25,019 bases of DNA from a virus, in the IMG/VR virus record IMGVR_UViG_3300046809_000089, positions 1 through 25,019 of that record; one strand, written 5' to 3'. Positions 14,552 to 20,876 of the stretch are shown piece by piece. The stretch's first letter is position 1. Every line of letters starts with the position of its first letter. The notes under the pieces are model-generated. The model was not told where the DNA came from. It did no database searches and was given only the letters and a program-made list of their open reading frames with translations. The translations under genes were made by a program, and so were the position numbers.

Positions 14552-15091
14552 ATGGCGACAAACGCAACGACCCCGGCGGAAATCACCAAGGCGCGCGATT
14601 TTGAGACTGAGCGTGCTGCTATTCGTGCGAAGCTTGCTGAATCAAAGGATGAGAAGGTTTCTCGTGATTTGAATCAGGAGCTTAAAGAGGTTGATGCTGA
14701 CGAAGAGAATAGCAAGCGCACTGGTGTTGGTGTTCGTGTTCGTGTTGGACAGACTCGCGGTAAATCGCCGCTTGTCATTACGTGGGAAGCATTCGACGAG
14801 AGCAAGCCGGATACGCTGCCCACGAAGATTCCACAGTTCATGGAAGTTACTGGCGTAAAGGATGAACCTACGCTGGTTGCTTATTTGATTGGTGGATACA
14901 ACGACGCCAATTACACCGCTGCATCTGACCCACTTGCTGAGTTCGTTGAACTCACTTGGAAGGATGATGTGCAGACTCAGTTCCGTCTTGTTGTGCGAAA
15001 CTATTCGCGTGGTGCGAATGTTTCTCTTGAAGATGCTGTTGCTCTTATCAAGCCCGGCTTCGTCAAGCAGTTCGGACCTGCTGTTCAGTAA
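14552..15091 (+). CDS. Unassigned early protein, probably highly expressed (179 aa)
   Basis: The open frame extends upstream to 14423, but that part crosses the promoter and hairpin; the real start is ATG 14552, with GGAG 9 bases before it. The protein starts MATNATTPAEITKARDFETE, with a charged helical N-terminus (ERAAIRAKLAESKDEKVSRD). Next come a basic beta-rich segment (GVGVRVRVGQTRGKSPLVIT) and a C-terminal domain with AEFVELTWKDDVQTQFRLVV. T-ending codons such as GTT and CGT are frequent, unlike some neighbours. It has its own strong promoter and a hairpin downstream, so it is a single-gene unit. No family is recognised; a DNA-binding or host-interaction protein is possible. Confidence 0.7.
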   Translation: MATNATTPAEITKARDFETERAAIRAKLAESKDEKVSRDLNQELKEVDADEENSKRTGVGVRVRVGQTRGKSPLVITWEAFDESKPDTLPTKIPQFMEVTGVKDEPTLVAYLIGGYNDANYTAASDPLAEFVELTWKDDVQTQFRLVVRNYSRGANVSLEDAVALIKPGFVKQFGPAVQ

Positions 15092-15132
15092 AAATTAGCT
15101 GGCTAGCAAATAGCTAGTTAGTTAATCAAGCC

Positions 15133-15158
15133 CCGTCTACCTTGGTGGTTATAGACGG
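15133..15158 (+). other. Downstream hairpin, possible terminator or mRNA stabiliser
   Basis: CCGTCTA (15133-15139) pairs exactly with TAGACGG (15152-15158) over a 12-base loop, 42 bases after the stop of the 179-residue gene. No T-run follows, so classical Rho-independent termination is weakly supported. It may protect the 3' end of the short transcript. Confidence 0.45.
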
Positions 15159-15258
15159 TAAGTTGGCTAGGTTAAACCACTATCCTCTCTTTCCTTCCCA
15201 CTTCATGCTTTCAATTGTGCTTACATTACACACTATAACTCTGGCAATAGGAGAAATC

Positions 15259-15420
15259 ATGTGCAGAAATCAAGCTACATGGATTGTCTCTACAGATTAT
15301 GGTAAGTATCATCTCTGTAGCAGATGCAAGAAAGAATCTCATCTCAATCACAGTAAAGCCTATCCTATTAAGACGGATAGAAGCTGTGAATGTGAAAACT
15401 TACGGCACCACCCAAAATAG
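15259..15420 (+). CDS. Small cysteine-rich zinc-finger-like protein (53 aa)
   Basis: The frame is open from 15142, but ATG 15259 has a proper GGAG 5 bases upstream and the part before it is not protein-like. The protein starts MCRNQATWIVSTDYGKYHLC. The pair CSRC (20-23), histidines in HLNHSK, and CEC near the end give a plausible zinc-ribbon arrangement. It ends immediately before the left 10-bp repeat array. No family is recognised. A role in DNA or RNA binding near the origin-like region is possible but not shown. Confidence 0.6.
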   Translation: MCRNQATWIVSTDYGKYHLCSRCKKESHLNHSKAYPIKTDRSCECENLRHHPK

Positions 15421-15430
15421 CTGCTTACGT

Positions 15431-15490
15431 GTCGTAACTCGTCGTAAGGTGTCGTAACGTGTCGAAATTCGTCGTAACCCGTCGTAACGT
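15431..15490 (+). repeat. Left array: six 10-bp repeats with GTCGTAA core
   Basis: Six units of exactly 10 bases start with GTCG: GTCGTAACTC, GTCGTAAGGT, GTCGTAACGT, GTCGAAATTC, GTCGTAACCC, GTCGTAACGT. The core GTCGTAA is intact in five of six. A partial unit (TTACGT) precedes. The 10-base period places each core on the same face of the helix, as expected for cooperative binding of an initiator or regulator. Confidence 0.85.
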
Positions 15491-15491
15491 C

Positions 15492-15514
15492 TCGCCGCCT
15501 GTAAGTTGCGGCGA
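15492..15514 (+). other. GC-rich hairpin next to the left repeat array
   Basis: TCGCCGC (15492-15498) pairs exactly with GCGGCGA (15508-15514) over a 9-base loop, starting one base after the last full repeat unit. It is the most stable simple stem in the control region and could be a structural part of an origin or a terminator for leftward or rightward transcripts. Confidence 0.55.
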
Positions 15515-15691
15515 TTCAAGGGGTTACGGGGTTTCGTCGGTTTGACCTACCTCTGCCGAATCGCTATCCCACTATGTTTTTTCGGGGTTGGGGTTTCCGT
15601 GTTAGGTTCTCTTTTCTCTTTAATATATATTTTTATATATATATAAAAGATACTAAAGACCAAAACGGACCACCCCAAAATAGGATAGGGG
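15515..15691. other. G-tracts and AT-rich tract in the centre of the origin-like region
   Basis: Two pairs of GGGG runs occur: 15520-15523 with 15528-15531, and 15584-15587 with 15590-15593. They are followed by an almost pure A/T stretch at about 15620-15649 (alternating TA). AT-rich tracts next to repeat arrays are typical unwinding sites. A minus-strand frame across this stretch (15547-15750) has low-complexity content and is not believed to be a gene. Confidence 0.5.
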
Positions 15692-15720
15692 TTGACATTT
15701 GGCTCTGACTGTGGTATAAT
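15692..15720 (+). promoter_or_regulatory. Perfect-consensus sigma-70 promoter for the early operon
   Basis: TTGACA (15692-15697), a spacer of exactly 17 bases, and TATAAT (15715-15720) match the consensus at every position. Transcription would start near 15727 and read through the right repeat array into the operon starting at 16060. It could also supply primer RNA for replication if the region is an origin. Confidence 0.9.
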
Positions 15721-15780
15721 GCCCTTACGGTGGAAACCCTTGACGCGCAACGGGTTACGGACGGGCGGACAACCCTACAC

Positions 15781-15830
15781 GTTCCGACACGTTCCGACGC
15801 GAACCGACGACCCGCGACACGAACCGACGA
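15781..15830 (-). repeat. Right array: 10-bp repeats in inverted orientation
   Basis: Five decamers in phase: GTTCCGACAC, GTTCCGACGC, GAACCGACGA, CCCGCGACAC, GAACCGACGA. Read on the minus strand they carry GTCGGAAC or GTCGGTTC, close to GTCGTAAC of the left array. The left and right arrays are therefore inverted copies of the same kind of site, about 290 bases apart. A further GTCGGTTT occurs at 15536-15543. Confidence 0.8.
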
Positions 15831-15840
15831 AGTGTGTCGA

Positions 15841-16028
15841 TTTTCAGTTTATCATTCAATCGAATAAGCTAGCTAATTATTGGATTGATTCTATCTATGG
15901 AGTTAACTGTAGGTATTAACTAGTAGTTGCCAAACCCATGCTAGGGACGCCTAGAGCCGTGAAGCAATGAAACGTTAATATGAGCATTGCTGCTCAACTA
16001 TGTTAATGATGAAGTAGGTAGAATCAAT
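15841..16028 (+). other. Untranslated leader of the early operon
   Basis: About 190 bases after the right array show no gene. Seen here are AAGCTAGCTAATT around 15868, the inverted copy of CCTAGCATGG at 15936-15945, and GAGC/GCTC flanking a short loop near 15980. A plus-strand frame from 15692 to 15919 crosses the promoter and repeats and is judged spurious. Confidence 0.5.
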
Positions 16029-16047
16029 CGAGTAATTAGATTACTCG
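16029..16047. promoter_or_regulatory. Perfect 8-bp inverted repeat before the first early-operon gene
   Basis: CGAGTAAT-TAG-ATTACTCG ends 4 bases before the GGAG at 16052-16055. As RNA it would form a stem-loop against the ribosome site; as DNA it is a symmetrical operator candidate. Either reading makes it a control point for the operon. Confidence 0.55.
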
Positions 16048-16059
16048 GAAAGGAGACAA

Positions 16060-16320
16060 GTGATTCGTAAAGGAATCATCATCGATACAATGAAGTTCAC
16101 AATCGTTCGTGAATGTTCATACGATGACGTATTAGTAGAAGCTATGTTCTACAGAGTGGATGGAGAGGATTTAATTCCAGCCGCTTATGTGTATCCTCTA
16201 GAGAATAAAGAGGAACTAGAGATTCTCTTAGCTGATATGCGAGAAGCTAAGAAATCTTACGACGAGCAAGTTGCTCACTTCTATTACAAAGTATTGCCAC
16301 GGTTAAGGATTACAGTGTGA
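16060..16320 (+). CDS. Unassigned first gene of the early operon (86 aa)
   Basis: Translation is read from GTG 16060, with AAAGGAG 4 bases before; a later ATG at 16090 lacks a site. The protein starts MIRKGIIIDTMKFTIVRECS and has alternating strands (EAMFYRVDGEDLIPAAYVYP) followed by an amphipathic helix (EELEILLADMREAKKSYDEQ). There is no known motif. It overlaps the next gene by 4 bases (GTGA). It is transcribed from the consensus promoter at 15692 and preceded by an operator-like palindrome, so an early regulatory role is possible but unsupported by homology. Confidence 0.7.
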   Translation: MIRKGIIIDTMKFTIVRECSYDDVLVEAMFYRVDGEDLIPAAYVYPLENKEELEILLADMREAKKSYDEQVAHFYYKVLPRLRITV

Positions 16321-16523
16321 ATACGCCGAAAGAGGAATCTGAGAAAGCGATAGTCAATAGGCTTGCTAGGGTATATCAAGACCTAGCTCTCTATTGGATG
16401 GGTAAACGAACTGTTCATGGATATCAAACAGTAGAGTATATCAGTGAACAAGCGGCGCATTGCACTTCAGAAGCGGTGCATTACGCTAGATACGACCGAA
16501 TGCTACAAAACATCTTAGGTTGA
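16317..16523 (+). CDS. Unassigned small helical protein (68 aa)
   Basis: The start is GTG 16317, overlapping the previous stop by 4 bases (GTGA), so translation is coupled. The protein starts MNTPKEESEKAIVNRLARVY and is almost entirely helical, with Tyr, His and Arg in the second half (YISEQAAHCTSEAVHYARYD). No domain is recognised. It belongs to the early operon and is followed by a short hairpin-like linker (GATGC...GCATC, 16522-16542) ending at the start codon of the next gene. Confidence 0.65.
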   Translation: MNTPKEESEKAIVNRLARVYQDLALYWMGKRTVHGYQTVEYISEQAAHCTSEAVHYARYDRMLQNILG

Positions 16524-16542
16524 TGCGAGCGTAGCGAGCATC

Positions 16543-17184
16543 ATGTGGCATTGTAAGGATTGCGAGTTCGATAATGATGATTTAACGATTCACTGTTGCA
16601 TTTGCAAGATTGAATCACCACTAAGTCATCATTATCGAGGTCTAGTAGCAATCAAACGCGGAGTAATTCTAGATTGGGGGTTCATGACACCGCAAGAGGA
16701 GTTATATTCCAAATTCTATAACAGAGGAAAGCTCTTTGTTAAGGATATGGATGCAACTCAGCTAAGGGAACACAGAGATAAACTCTCTGAGATTGTGCTT
16801 GAGGCTAAAGCTACACTAGCTTCTGCTGATGATGAATTAAGGGAAAGAAAAGCCAAAACCACTAAAAAGGAATGGTTACTTACTCCTAATCAGCCGGAAG
16901 CAGTCACTACTGATGCTATCAACGCTGTCAAGGTCCGTAAAGAGAGAATGAGCAAGATTGACAAGATGAAAGCTCAATTGCTCTCAGCCGGTATCGATGA
17001 GGAAACAGTTAAAGAGATGATTAGTAACCTTGAACGTAAGGCTACTGAATCGAACCTGAAAGCTATTTCATTCAAGACGACAGTAGTTGAAGATGCAATT
17101 GTCTTTGTCGATAAAGAAAAGATAGTTGCAGTTGAGGAACCAAAACAGCCATTTGACCCCTCAACTCTCAAATTCGGGAATTAG
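16543..17184 (+). CDS. RanBP2-type zinc finger plus coiled-coil protein (213 aa)
   Basis: The first 21 residues fit the RanBP2-type zinc-finger pattern W-x-C-x2-C-x3-N-x6-C-x2-C exactly, with W2, C4, C7, N11, C18 and C21. In cellular proteins this finger binds single-stranded RNA or ubiquitin. The rest is helical and charged (ATQLREHRDKLSEIVLEAKA; RKERMSKIDKMKAQLLSAGI), with a short conserved-looking tail FDPSTLKFGN. No enzyme motif is visible. The ribosome site is poor, and the start directly follows a short inverted repeat. It may act in RNA or ssDNA handling within the early operon; that function is inference from the finger. Confidence 0.75.
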   Translation: MWHCKDCEFDNDDLTIHCCICKIESPLSHHYRGLVAIKRGVILDWGFMTPQEELYSKFYNRGKLFVKDMDATQLREHRDKLSEIVLEAKATLASADDELRERKAKTTKKEWLLTPNQPEAVTTDAINAVKVRKERMSKIDKMKAQLLSAGIDEETVKEMISNLERKATESNLKAISFKTTVVEDAIVFVDKEKIVAVEEPKQPFDPSTLKFGN

Positions 17185-17201
17185 TATTCGGAGTCCGGTA
17201 A

Positions 17202-17525
17202 ATGAAAATCAAGGTAGAACCTTTCTTGATGAAGAAAGGTAATCGAGTGGCGAAAGCCGCTATTGAATTCGACGAAGGATTCCTTAGCGGCTTTCACTTG
17301 GTAGGATTTACCATCTGTGATGATAAGGAAAAGGGTCTTTTCGTGCTCTTTCCAGCAAGCATTGTAAAGAGGAATGATGAAAGCAAACCATTCTTCTTTC
17401 TTCGCCCTAGTGATGAGTCACAGATTGGAGAGCTTGAATCATTGATTCTAGATACATATGAGTCAATGACAAGATTCAACAAACCTCGTGTTGTTGAAGC
17501 GTCGCCTTCGGCGAAAGTAGTGTAA
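17202..17525 (+). CDS. SpoVG-like protein (107 aa)
   Basis: GGAG lies 8 bases before ATG 17202. The pattern resembles the SpoVG family: K-V-x-P at the start, a strand VAKAAIEFDEGFLSGFHLVG, the GLFVLFPAS strand, and FFFLRP, followed by a final helix (ELESLILDTYESMTRF). In SpoVG these elements form a small beta sheet and helix, and family members have been linked to nucleic-acid binding and gene control. The match is by eye, with low identity expected. The 3' end of the gene contains a TTC-loop hairpin (17502-17514). It is followed after 20 bases by the helicase start region. Confidence 0.5.
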   Translation: MKIKVEPFLMKKGNRVAKAAIEFDEGFLSGFHLVGFTICDDKEKGLFVLFPASIVKRNDESKPFFFLRPSDESQIGELESLILDTYESMTRFNKPRVVEASPSAKVV

Positions 17526-17545
17526 GCGAAACAAAGGAGTAAGAT

Positions 17546-19111
17546 ACGGCTCTCAGTTCGATTATCAAGCAAACTTGTAAAGAATGCGGTAAGCTCGCAG
17601 TAGAGAGCAGCCGCATTCAATTTGCAAGTAGCAAGCTAATCACTCTGGAGTGCGGACACGTTACTTCTGATGAAGTGATGGAAACCAGCGTGGATATAAA
17701 GCATATCCTCAATGGTTGCACGCTAATGGATTATCAAACCGAAGGGGTTGAATTCATGCAGCGTGGTAATGCAAGAGTAATCCTAGCTGATGAACAAGGG
17801 CTAGGAAAGACAATTGAAATACTTGCATTAATCAAGCTTCATCAGAAAGAACTCACTCCGGCAGTAATCGTTGTGCCAGCTAGCGTTAAAGAGCAATGGC
17901 ATACCGAGATTAGAACGAAGTGTGGAGTGCATGGATTCTTAACTCAAGTCATTAACTCTGGTAAGGTTTTAGCCGCACCGGGGTTCGATATTTATATCGT
18001 AACATATGACTTGCTTAAGAATTACGATGAATGCTTTAAGTTCGTCAAGGATGACATTAAGTTTGTTGCACTTGACGAGTGCCAGCGCATTAAGAATCAC
18101 GATACTGGCAGAGCTAAAGCAGTTCAGAAGTTTGTCTCGGCATTGAAGATAGATAAGATTATCCCAATGTCAGGCACTCCGATTGAGAATCATGCAGGCG
18201 AATACTTCACGATTCTCAATTTAGTTGCTCCGCGAATGTTTCCACAGTATGCAAGATTCATTGAAAACGACTGCGATAGTTATAACAATGGGTATTCATA
18301 CAAAATAGGTGGGTTGAAGAATCCAGCCGCATTCAAAGAGAAAACTAAAGACCTCATCATTAGGCGTAGACAGAAAGATGTTCTAAAGGATTTGCCTGAG
18401 TTGTCTAGACGATTCTATCACGTTGAATTGGATAGAAAGCTGAACAAGTCATACGCCAAACTGATGGAAGAACTCGAAGAGGAATACTACAGCGAGAGCA
18501 GCGGATTTGATAAGCAAGGTAAGATGCTAGCAATTATGAACAAATTGCGGCAGATTACAGGCATATCTAAGGTAACAGAATGTGTTGATTTTGTTACTGA
18601 GTTCTTGCTTTCAACAGACAGAAAGATTGTAGTATTTGCTCATCACCATGCCGCTGAAGACAAGCTAGAGATTGAATTAAATAACTGGCTTGTTGATGGT
18701 GGTTATGAAAAGTGCATGAGATTTCGAGCCGGTGATGATTTCGACAAGCGTGGTCAAGAGTTTAAGAATAGTAATTCAAGGGTAATGATTGCTTCTACAC
18801 AAGCTGGCGGAGTTGGTGGGAATCTCCAATTCTGTTCAGATGCAATCATGTTAGAGAGACAGTGGAATCCTAGCAAGGAATCACAAGCGGAAAAGAGGCA
18901 TCATCGATTCGGTCAGAAGAATGCAGTCGTTGTAACATATATGATTGCAACTGATACAATTGATGAATACTTCACAGAGCTAGTCGAGCAGAAGCGTGCA
19001 GTAGTTGGTTCTAGCTTAGACGGTGACGAAGGTAGTTGGGACGAAAAGAGCTTAATGACAGAGTTAGCTCACATACTTATCACAAAGGGGAAGAAGTCAT
19101 GGAAGCTGTAA
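17546..19111 (+). CDS. SNF2-family helicase with N-terminal zinc ribbon; start codon non-standard
   Basis: The core of 478 residues from GTG 17675 has all main SF2/SNF2 motifs: DEQGLGKT (39-46), DECQ (134-137), SGTP (166-169), ASTQAGGVGGN (373-383) and QAEKRHHRFGQ (404-414). It should remodel or translocate on DNA and is typical of phage replication operons. Upstream, in frame and without a stop, lies a zinc-ribbon-like stretch with CKEC (17573-17584) and later CGH, so the true protein starts earlier. An in-frame TAA at 17540-17542 limits it. No ATG, GTG or TTG lies between, but AAAGGAG sits 6 bases before ACG 17546, which is taken as the start. A sequencing error remains possible. DECQ replaces the usual DEAH. 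Confidence 0.8.
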   Translation, partial: TALSSIIKQTCKECGKLAVESSRIQFASSKLITLECGHVTSDEVMETSVDIKHILNGCTLMDYQTEGVEFMQRGNARVILADEQGLGKTIEILALIKLHQKELTPAVIVVPASVKEQWHTEIRTKCGVHGFLTQVINSGKVLAAPGFDIYIVTYDLLKNYDECFKFVKDDIKFVALDECQRIKNHDTGRAKAVQKFVSALKIDKIIPMSGTPIENHAGEYFTILNLVAPRMFPQYARFIENDCDSYNNGYSYKIGGLKNPAAFKEKTKDLIIRRRQKDVLKDLPELSRRFYHVELDRKLNKSYAKLMEELEEEYYSESSGFDKQGKMLAIMNKLRQITGISKVTECVDFVTEFLLSTDRKIVVFAHHHAAEDKLEIELNNWLVDGGYEKCMRFRAGDDFDKRGQEFKNSNSRVMIASTQAGGVGGNLQFCSDAIMLERQWNPSKESQAEKRHHRFGQKNAVVVTYMIATDTIDEYFTELVEQKRAVVGSSLDGDEGSWDEKSLMTELAHILITKGKKSWKL

Positions 19112-19284
19112 CGTTTGACAGCAAAGGGAAGATTTCTTACAACGTAGATACAGGAGAACTTATCATTCCTGTTATCGACGAGAATGGTAAGAAGTTCAAC
19201 CTGAAGTTAGCAAAGCCCGGTGCTGATTTAGTTCTTAGCATTGGAGCTGTGAGGTTTGAAGACGCAGACAAAGACGATGAGTGA
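19099..19284 (+). CDS. Small unassigned protein (61 aa)
   Basis: ATG 19099 has GGGG 8 bases upstream and overlaps the helicase stop by 13 bases; the longer frame from 19036 would lie mainly inside the helicase gene. The protein starts MEAVTFDSKGKISYNVDTGE and reads as beta strands with short turns (LIIPVIDENGKKFNLKLAKP) and an acidic end. No family is recognised. Its tight coupling to the helicase may mean a partner or accessory of that enzyme. Confidence 0.6.
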   Translation: MEAVTFDSKGKISYNVDTGELIIPVIDENGKKFNLKLAKPGADLVLSIGAVRFEDADKDDE

Positions 19285-19603
19285 GGTTAGTAGTGGTAAG
19301 CTCTTAAACATTCCTGATGAACCCAACAAAGATAACATTGATAATGTTTGTTGGAGAACAAGGGAAGGAGAGCTTATCCCAATCCGAATGTTAAAGGACG
19401 GCCATCTCAGGAACATTGCATTGTTCTTAATGGGGATGGGATATAATTATTGCGTAGCTAGTAAAGAGACTCGTATCTTATGGCTAGCCGTTCTCAGTTT
19501 TGAATGGGAACGTAGAATGGATTTGCGTACTAAAGAGAACGTTGCAAGGATAAGAGAACATCTTAATGACAAATCTGAAAACCGTCAACGTAGGATTGAA
19601 TAA
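19277..19603 (+). CDS. Unassigned phage protein (108 aa)
   Basis: The likely start is ATG 19277, which overlaps the previous stop by 8 bases (ATGAGTGA), rather than a TTG 21 bases earlier. The protein starts MSEVSSGKLLNIPDEPNKDN and contains CWRTREGELIPIRMLKDGHL, a pattern of W-T-R-x-G and a later HLxN that I associate with a family of small phage proteins of unknown function. The rest is helical. It overlaps the next gene by 38 bases. It is part of the early replication operon. Confidence 0.65.
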   Translation: MSEVSSGKLLNIPDEPNKDNIDNVCWRTREGELIPIRMLKDGHLRNIALFLMGMGYNYCVASKETRILWLAVLSFEWERRMDLRTKENVARIREHLNDKSENRQRRIE

Positions 19604-20186
19604 GTACTGCGGTCCAGCAGTATTATCAATCCTTACTGGCAAGTCTACAGATGAATGTGCAAGAGTCATTGGTAGTATTAATGGACAGTATAGCATAGCC
19701 GGTGTGCAGTTGAATCATTTGCTTCAAGCTGCAAATCGGTTAGGTTATGATTACTATCCAGTGATTCCAGCTAACAGCTTATATGGAACCATCGTTCGTA
19801 TAGTAATGGCTAACGAAGATGGAATGTATATCATCACAGTTCCAAATCACTTCGTAGTAATCGAAGTGAAAGATAAGCGTGCATTCTTCTGCGACAATCA
19901 TACGAAAGAACCTATTCCGGCATCATCATCGGCTAGGCTTGGACAGAGTGTAGTAGGTGCTCACAGAGTAATTAAGAGAGCAGAGCCTCCGCCAAAGCCT
20001 GAGCCGGTATTGATTCGCAAAGAGTATACTGCTGGCATTAGCAACAACAGATTGTATGTTGATGTTAGCTATCTATACGAGGATGAATACGACAATCGGA
20101 CAGAGCAAGTTGGATTCATTCAAGCACAGAGCGGGGCAGAACTGGAGGAAATCTTGCGCGTAATTAAGGAGAAGATTGATGAGTAA
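19566..20186 (+). CDS. C39-like/papain-like cysteine peptidase homologue (206 aa)
   Basis: The first 115 residues look like a papain-fold domain of the C39 type: KYCGPAVLSILTG contains the candidate nucleophile C15, NHFVVIEV the candidate H95, and FFCDNHTKEPI the candidate acid D110. The order Cys, His, Asp and the spacing match that fold. The C-terminal part (about 140-206) is different: Pro-rich, then beta/alpha (RLYVDVSYLYEDEYDNRTEQ). No signal peptide is visible, so it should act in the cytoplasm. It may process a phage or host protein. Inactivity cannot be ruled out. It starts inside the preceding gene and sits in the replication operon. Confidence 0.6.
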   Translation: MTNLKTVNVGLNKYCGPAVLSILTGKSTDECARVIGSINGQYSIAGVQLNHLLQAANRLGYDYYPVIPANSLYGTIVRIVMANEDGMYIITVPNHFVVIEVKDKRAFFCDNHTKEPIPASSSARLGQSVVGAHRVIKRAEPPPKPEPVLIRKEYTAGISNNRLYVDVSYLYEDEYDNRTEQVGFIQAQSGAELEEILRVIKEKIDE

Positions 20187-20655
20187 GAAAGTGAAGAAGA
20201 AGTACGTGAAGAAAGGTACTATCAAAATGTTTGATGGTATGCCAGTGGTTGATGCTACTGAGGATATTGAAATCAATATCACGGCAGCAGATGTAAGGAA
20301 CTCAAAGAAGAAAGACCCCGGTGGTTGTGCCGCTGCTGTAGCTGGTAAGCGTGAATTGCATACTCCGGTCAAGGTATTCTTGAGCAGAGTGTATGTGAAG
20401 AACCCAAAGAAAGCAGAGTGGGTTCGATTCATCACACCGAGTTCTGTTGCAAGAGAGATTGTCTCATTCGATAGGTCTAGCTTGTTTGAGCCGGGAGAGT
20501 ATAAGTTCAAGGCACCGGGTAAGACAGCACGGTTAGGATATGATACTCGTCGTCGTCCCAACAATGACCATGATAGGAAAAAGAAGAAGCCTCACGTTAC
20601 AGCTAACGTGAGACTGTCTGCTAAGGGTTCCTATCAGAACGAAAGAGCTAAGTGA
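20179..20655 (+). CDS. Conserved-type basic phage protein (158 aa)
   Basis: ATG 20179 has GGAG 7 bases upstream and overlaps the previous stop by 8 bases; a TTG at 20176 is less likely. The protein starts MSKKVKKKYVKKGTIKMFDG. It has a core DPGGCAAAVAGKRELHTPVK, then AEWVRFITPSSVAREIVSFD, a combination I associate with an unassigned family of phage proteins (D-P-x-x-C-A-x-A-x-A). The C-terminus is very basic (RRRPNNDHDRKKKKPHVTAN). Nucleic-acid binding is likely from charge. No enzyme motif is seen. Confidence 0.65.
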   Translation: MSKKVKKKYVKKGTIKMFDGMPVVDATEDIEINITAADVRNSKKKDPGGCAAAVAGKRELHTPVKVFLSRVYVKNPKKAEWVRFITPSSVAREIVSFDRSSLFEPGEYKFKAPGKTARLGYDTRRRPNNDHDRKKKKPHVTANVRLSAKGSYQNERAK

Positions 20656-20876
20656 AGTTTGCGAACGTGATTCACATGGTTATGTTTCAACATACTATGG
20701 CGAATCAGCCGGCTCAGATTGTCCAGTATGTTAACCCATATTGGACAATCCGAGAAGGTGTAAAGATTCAGCCGTTTGAGATAGTAAAGAGAGAACTTAA
20801 TACTAAACCGAAAAAGTTAGAAGATAAGATTAAGATGATGTTATCTGCTAGTGATATTGAAAGGTTGTTTAAGTGA
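20652..20876 (+). CDS. Small unassigned protein (74 aa)
   Basis: The start is GTG 20652, overlapping the previous stop (GTGA), and the stop overlaps the next GTG start in the same way. The protein, read from GTG, begins MKFANVIHMVMFQHTMANQP and ends IKMMLSASDIERLFK. It has a mixed character and no known motif. Tight coupling to the nuclease gene downstream suggests joint expression. Function unknown. Confidence 0.6.
   Translation: MKFANVIHMVMFQHTMANQPAQIVQYVNPYWTIREGVKIQPFEIVKRELNTKPKKLEDKIKMMLSASDIERLFK

Noticed and set aside
15431-15490. CRISPR-like array
   Set aside because: Units are only 10 bases long and contiguous, with no spacers of normal length, so it fits iterons rather than CRISPR.
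15547-15750. Minus-strand ORF of 67 codons across the AT-rich tract
   Set aside because: It is low-complexity (long Ile/Tyr/Lys stretch from the alternating TA tract) and lies across G-tracts and the opposite-strand promoter. No ribosome site was seen.
15692-15919. Plus-strand ORF starting in the -35 box
   Set aside because: Its start coincides with the promoter and its body with the inverted repeat array. Amino-acid content is repetitive and arginine/proline-rich because of the repeats.
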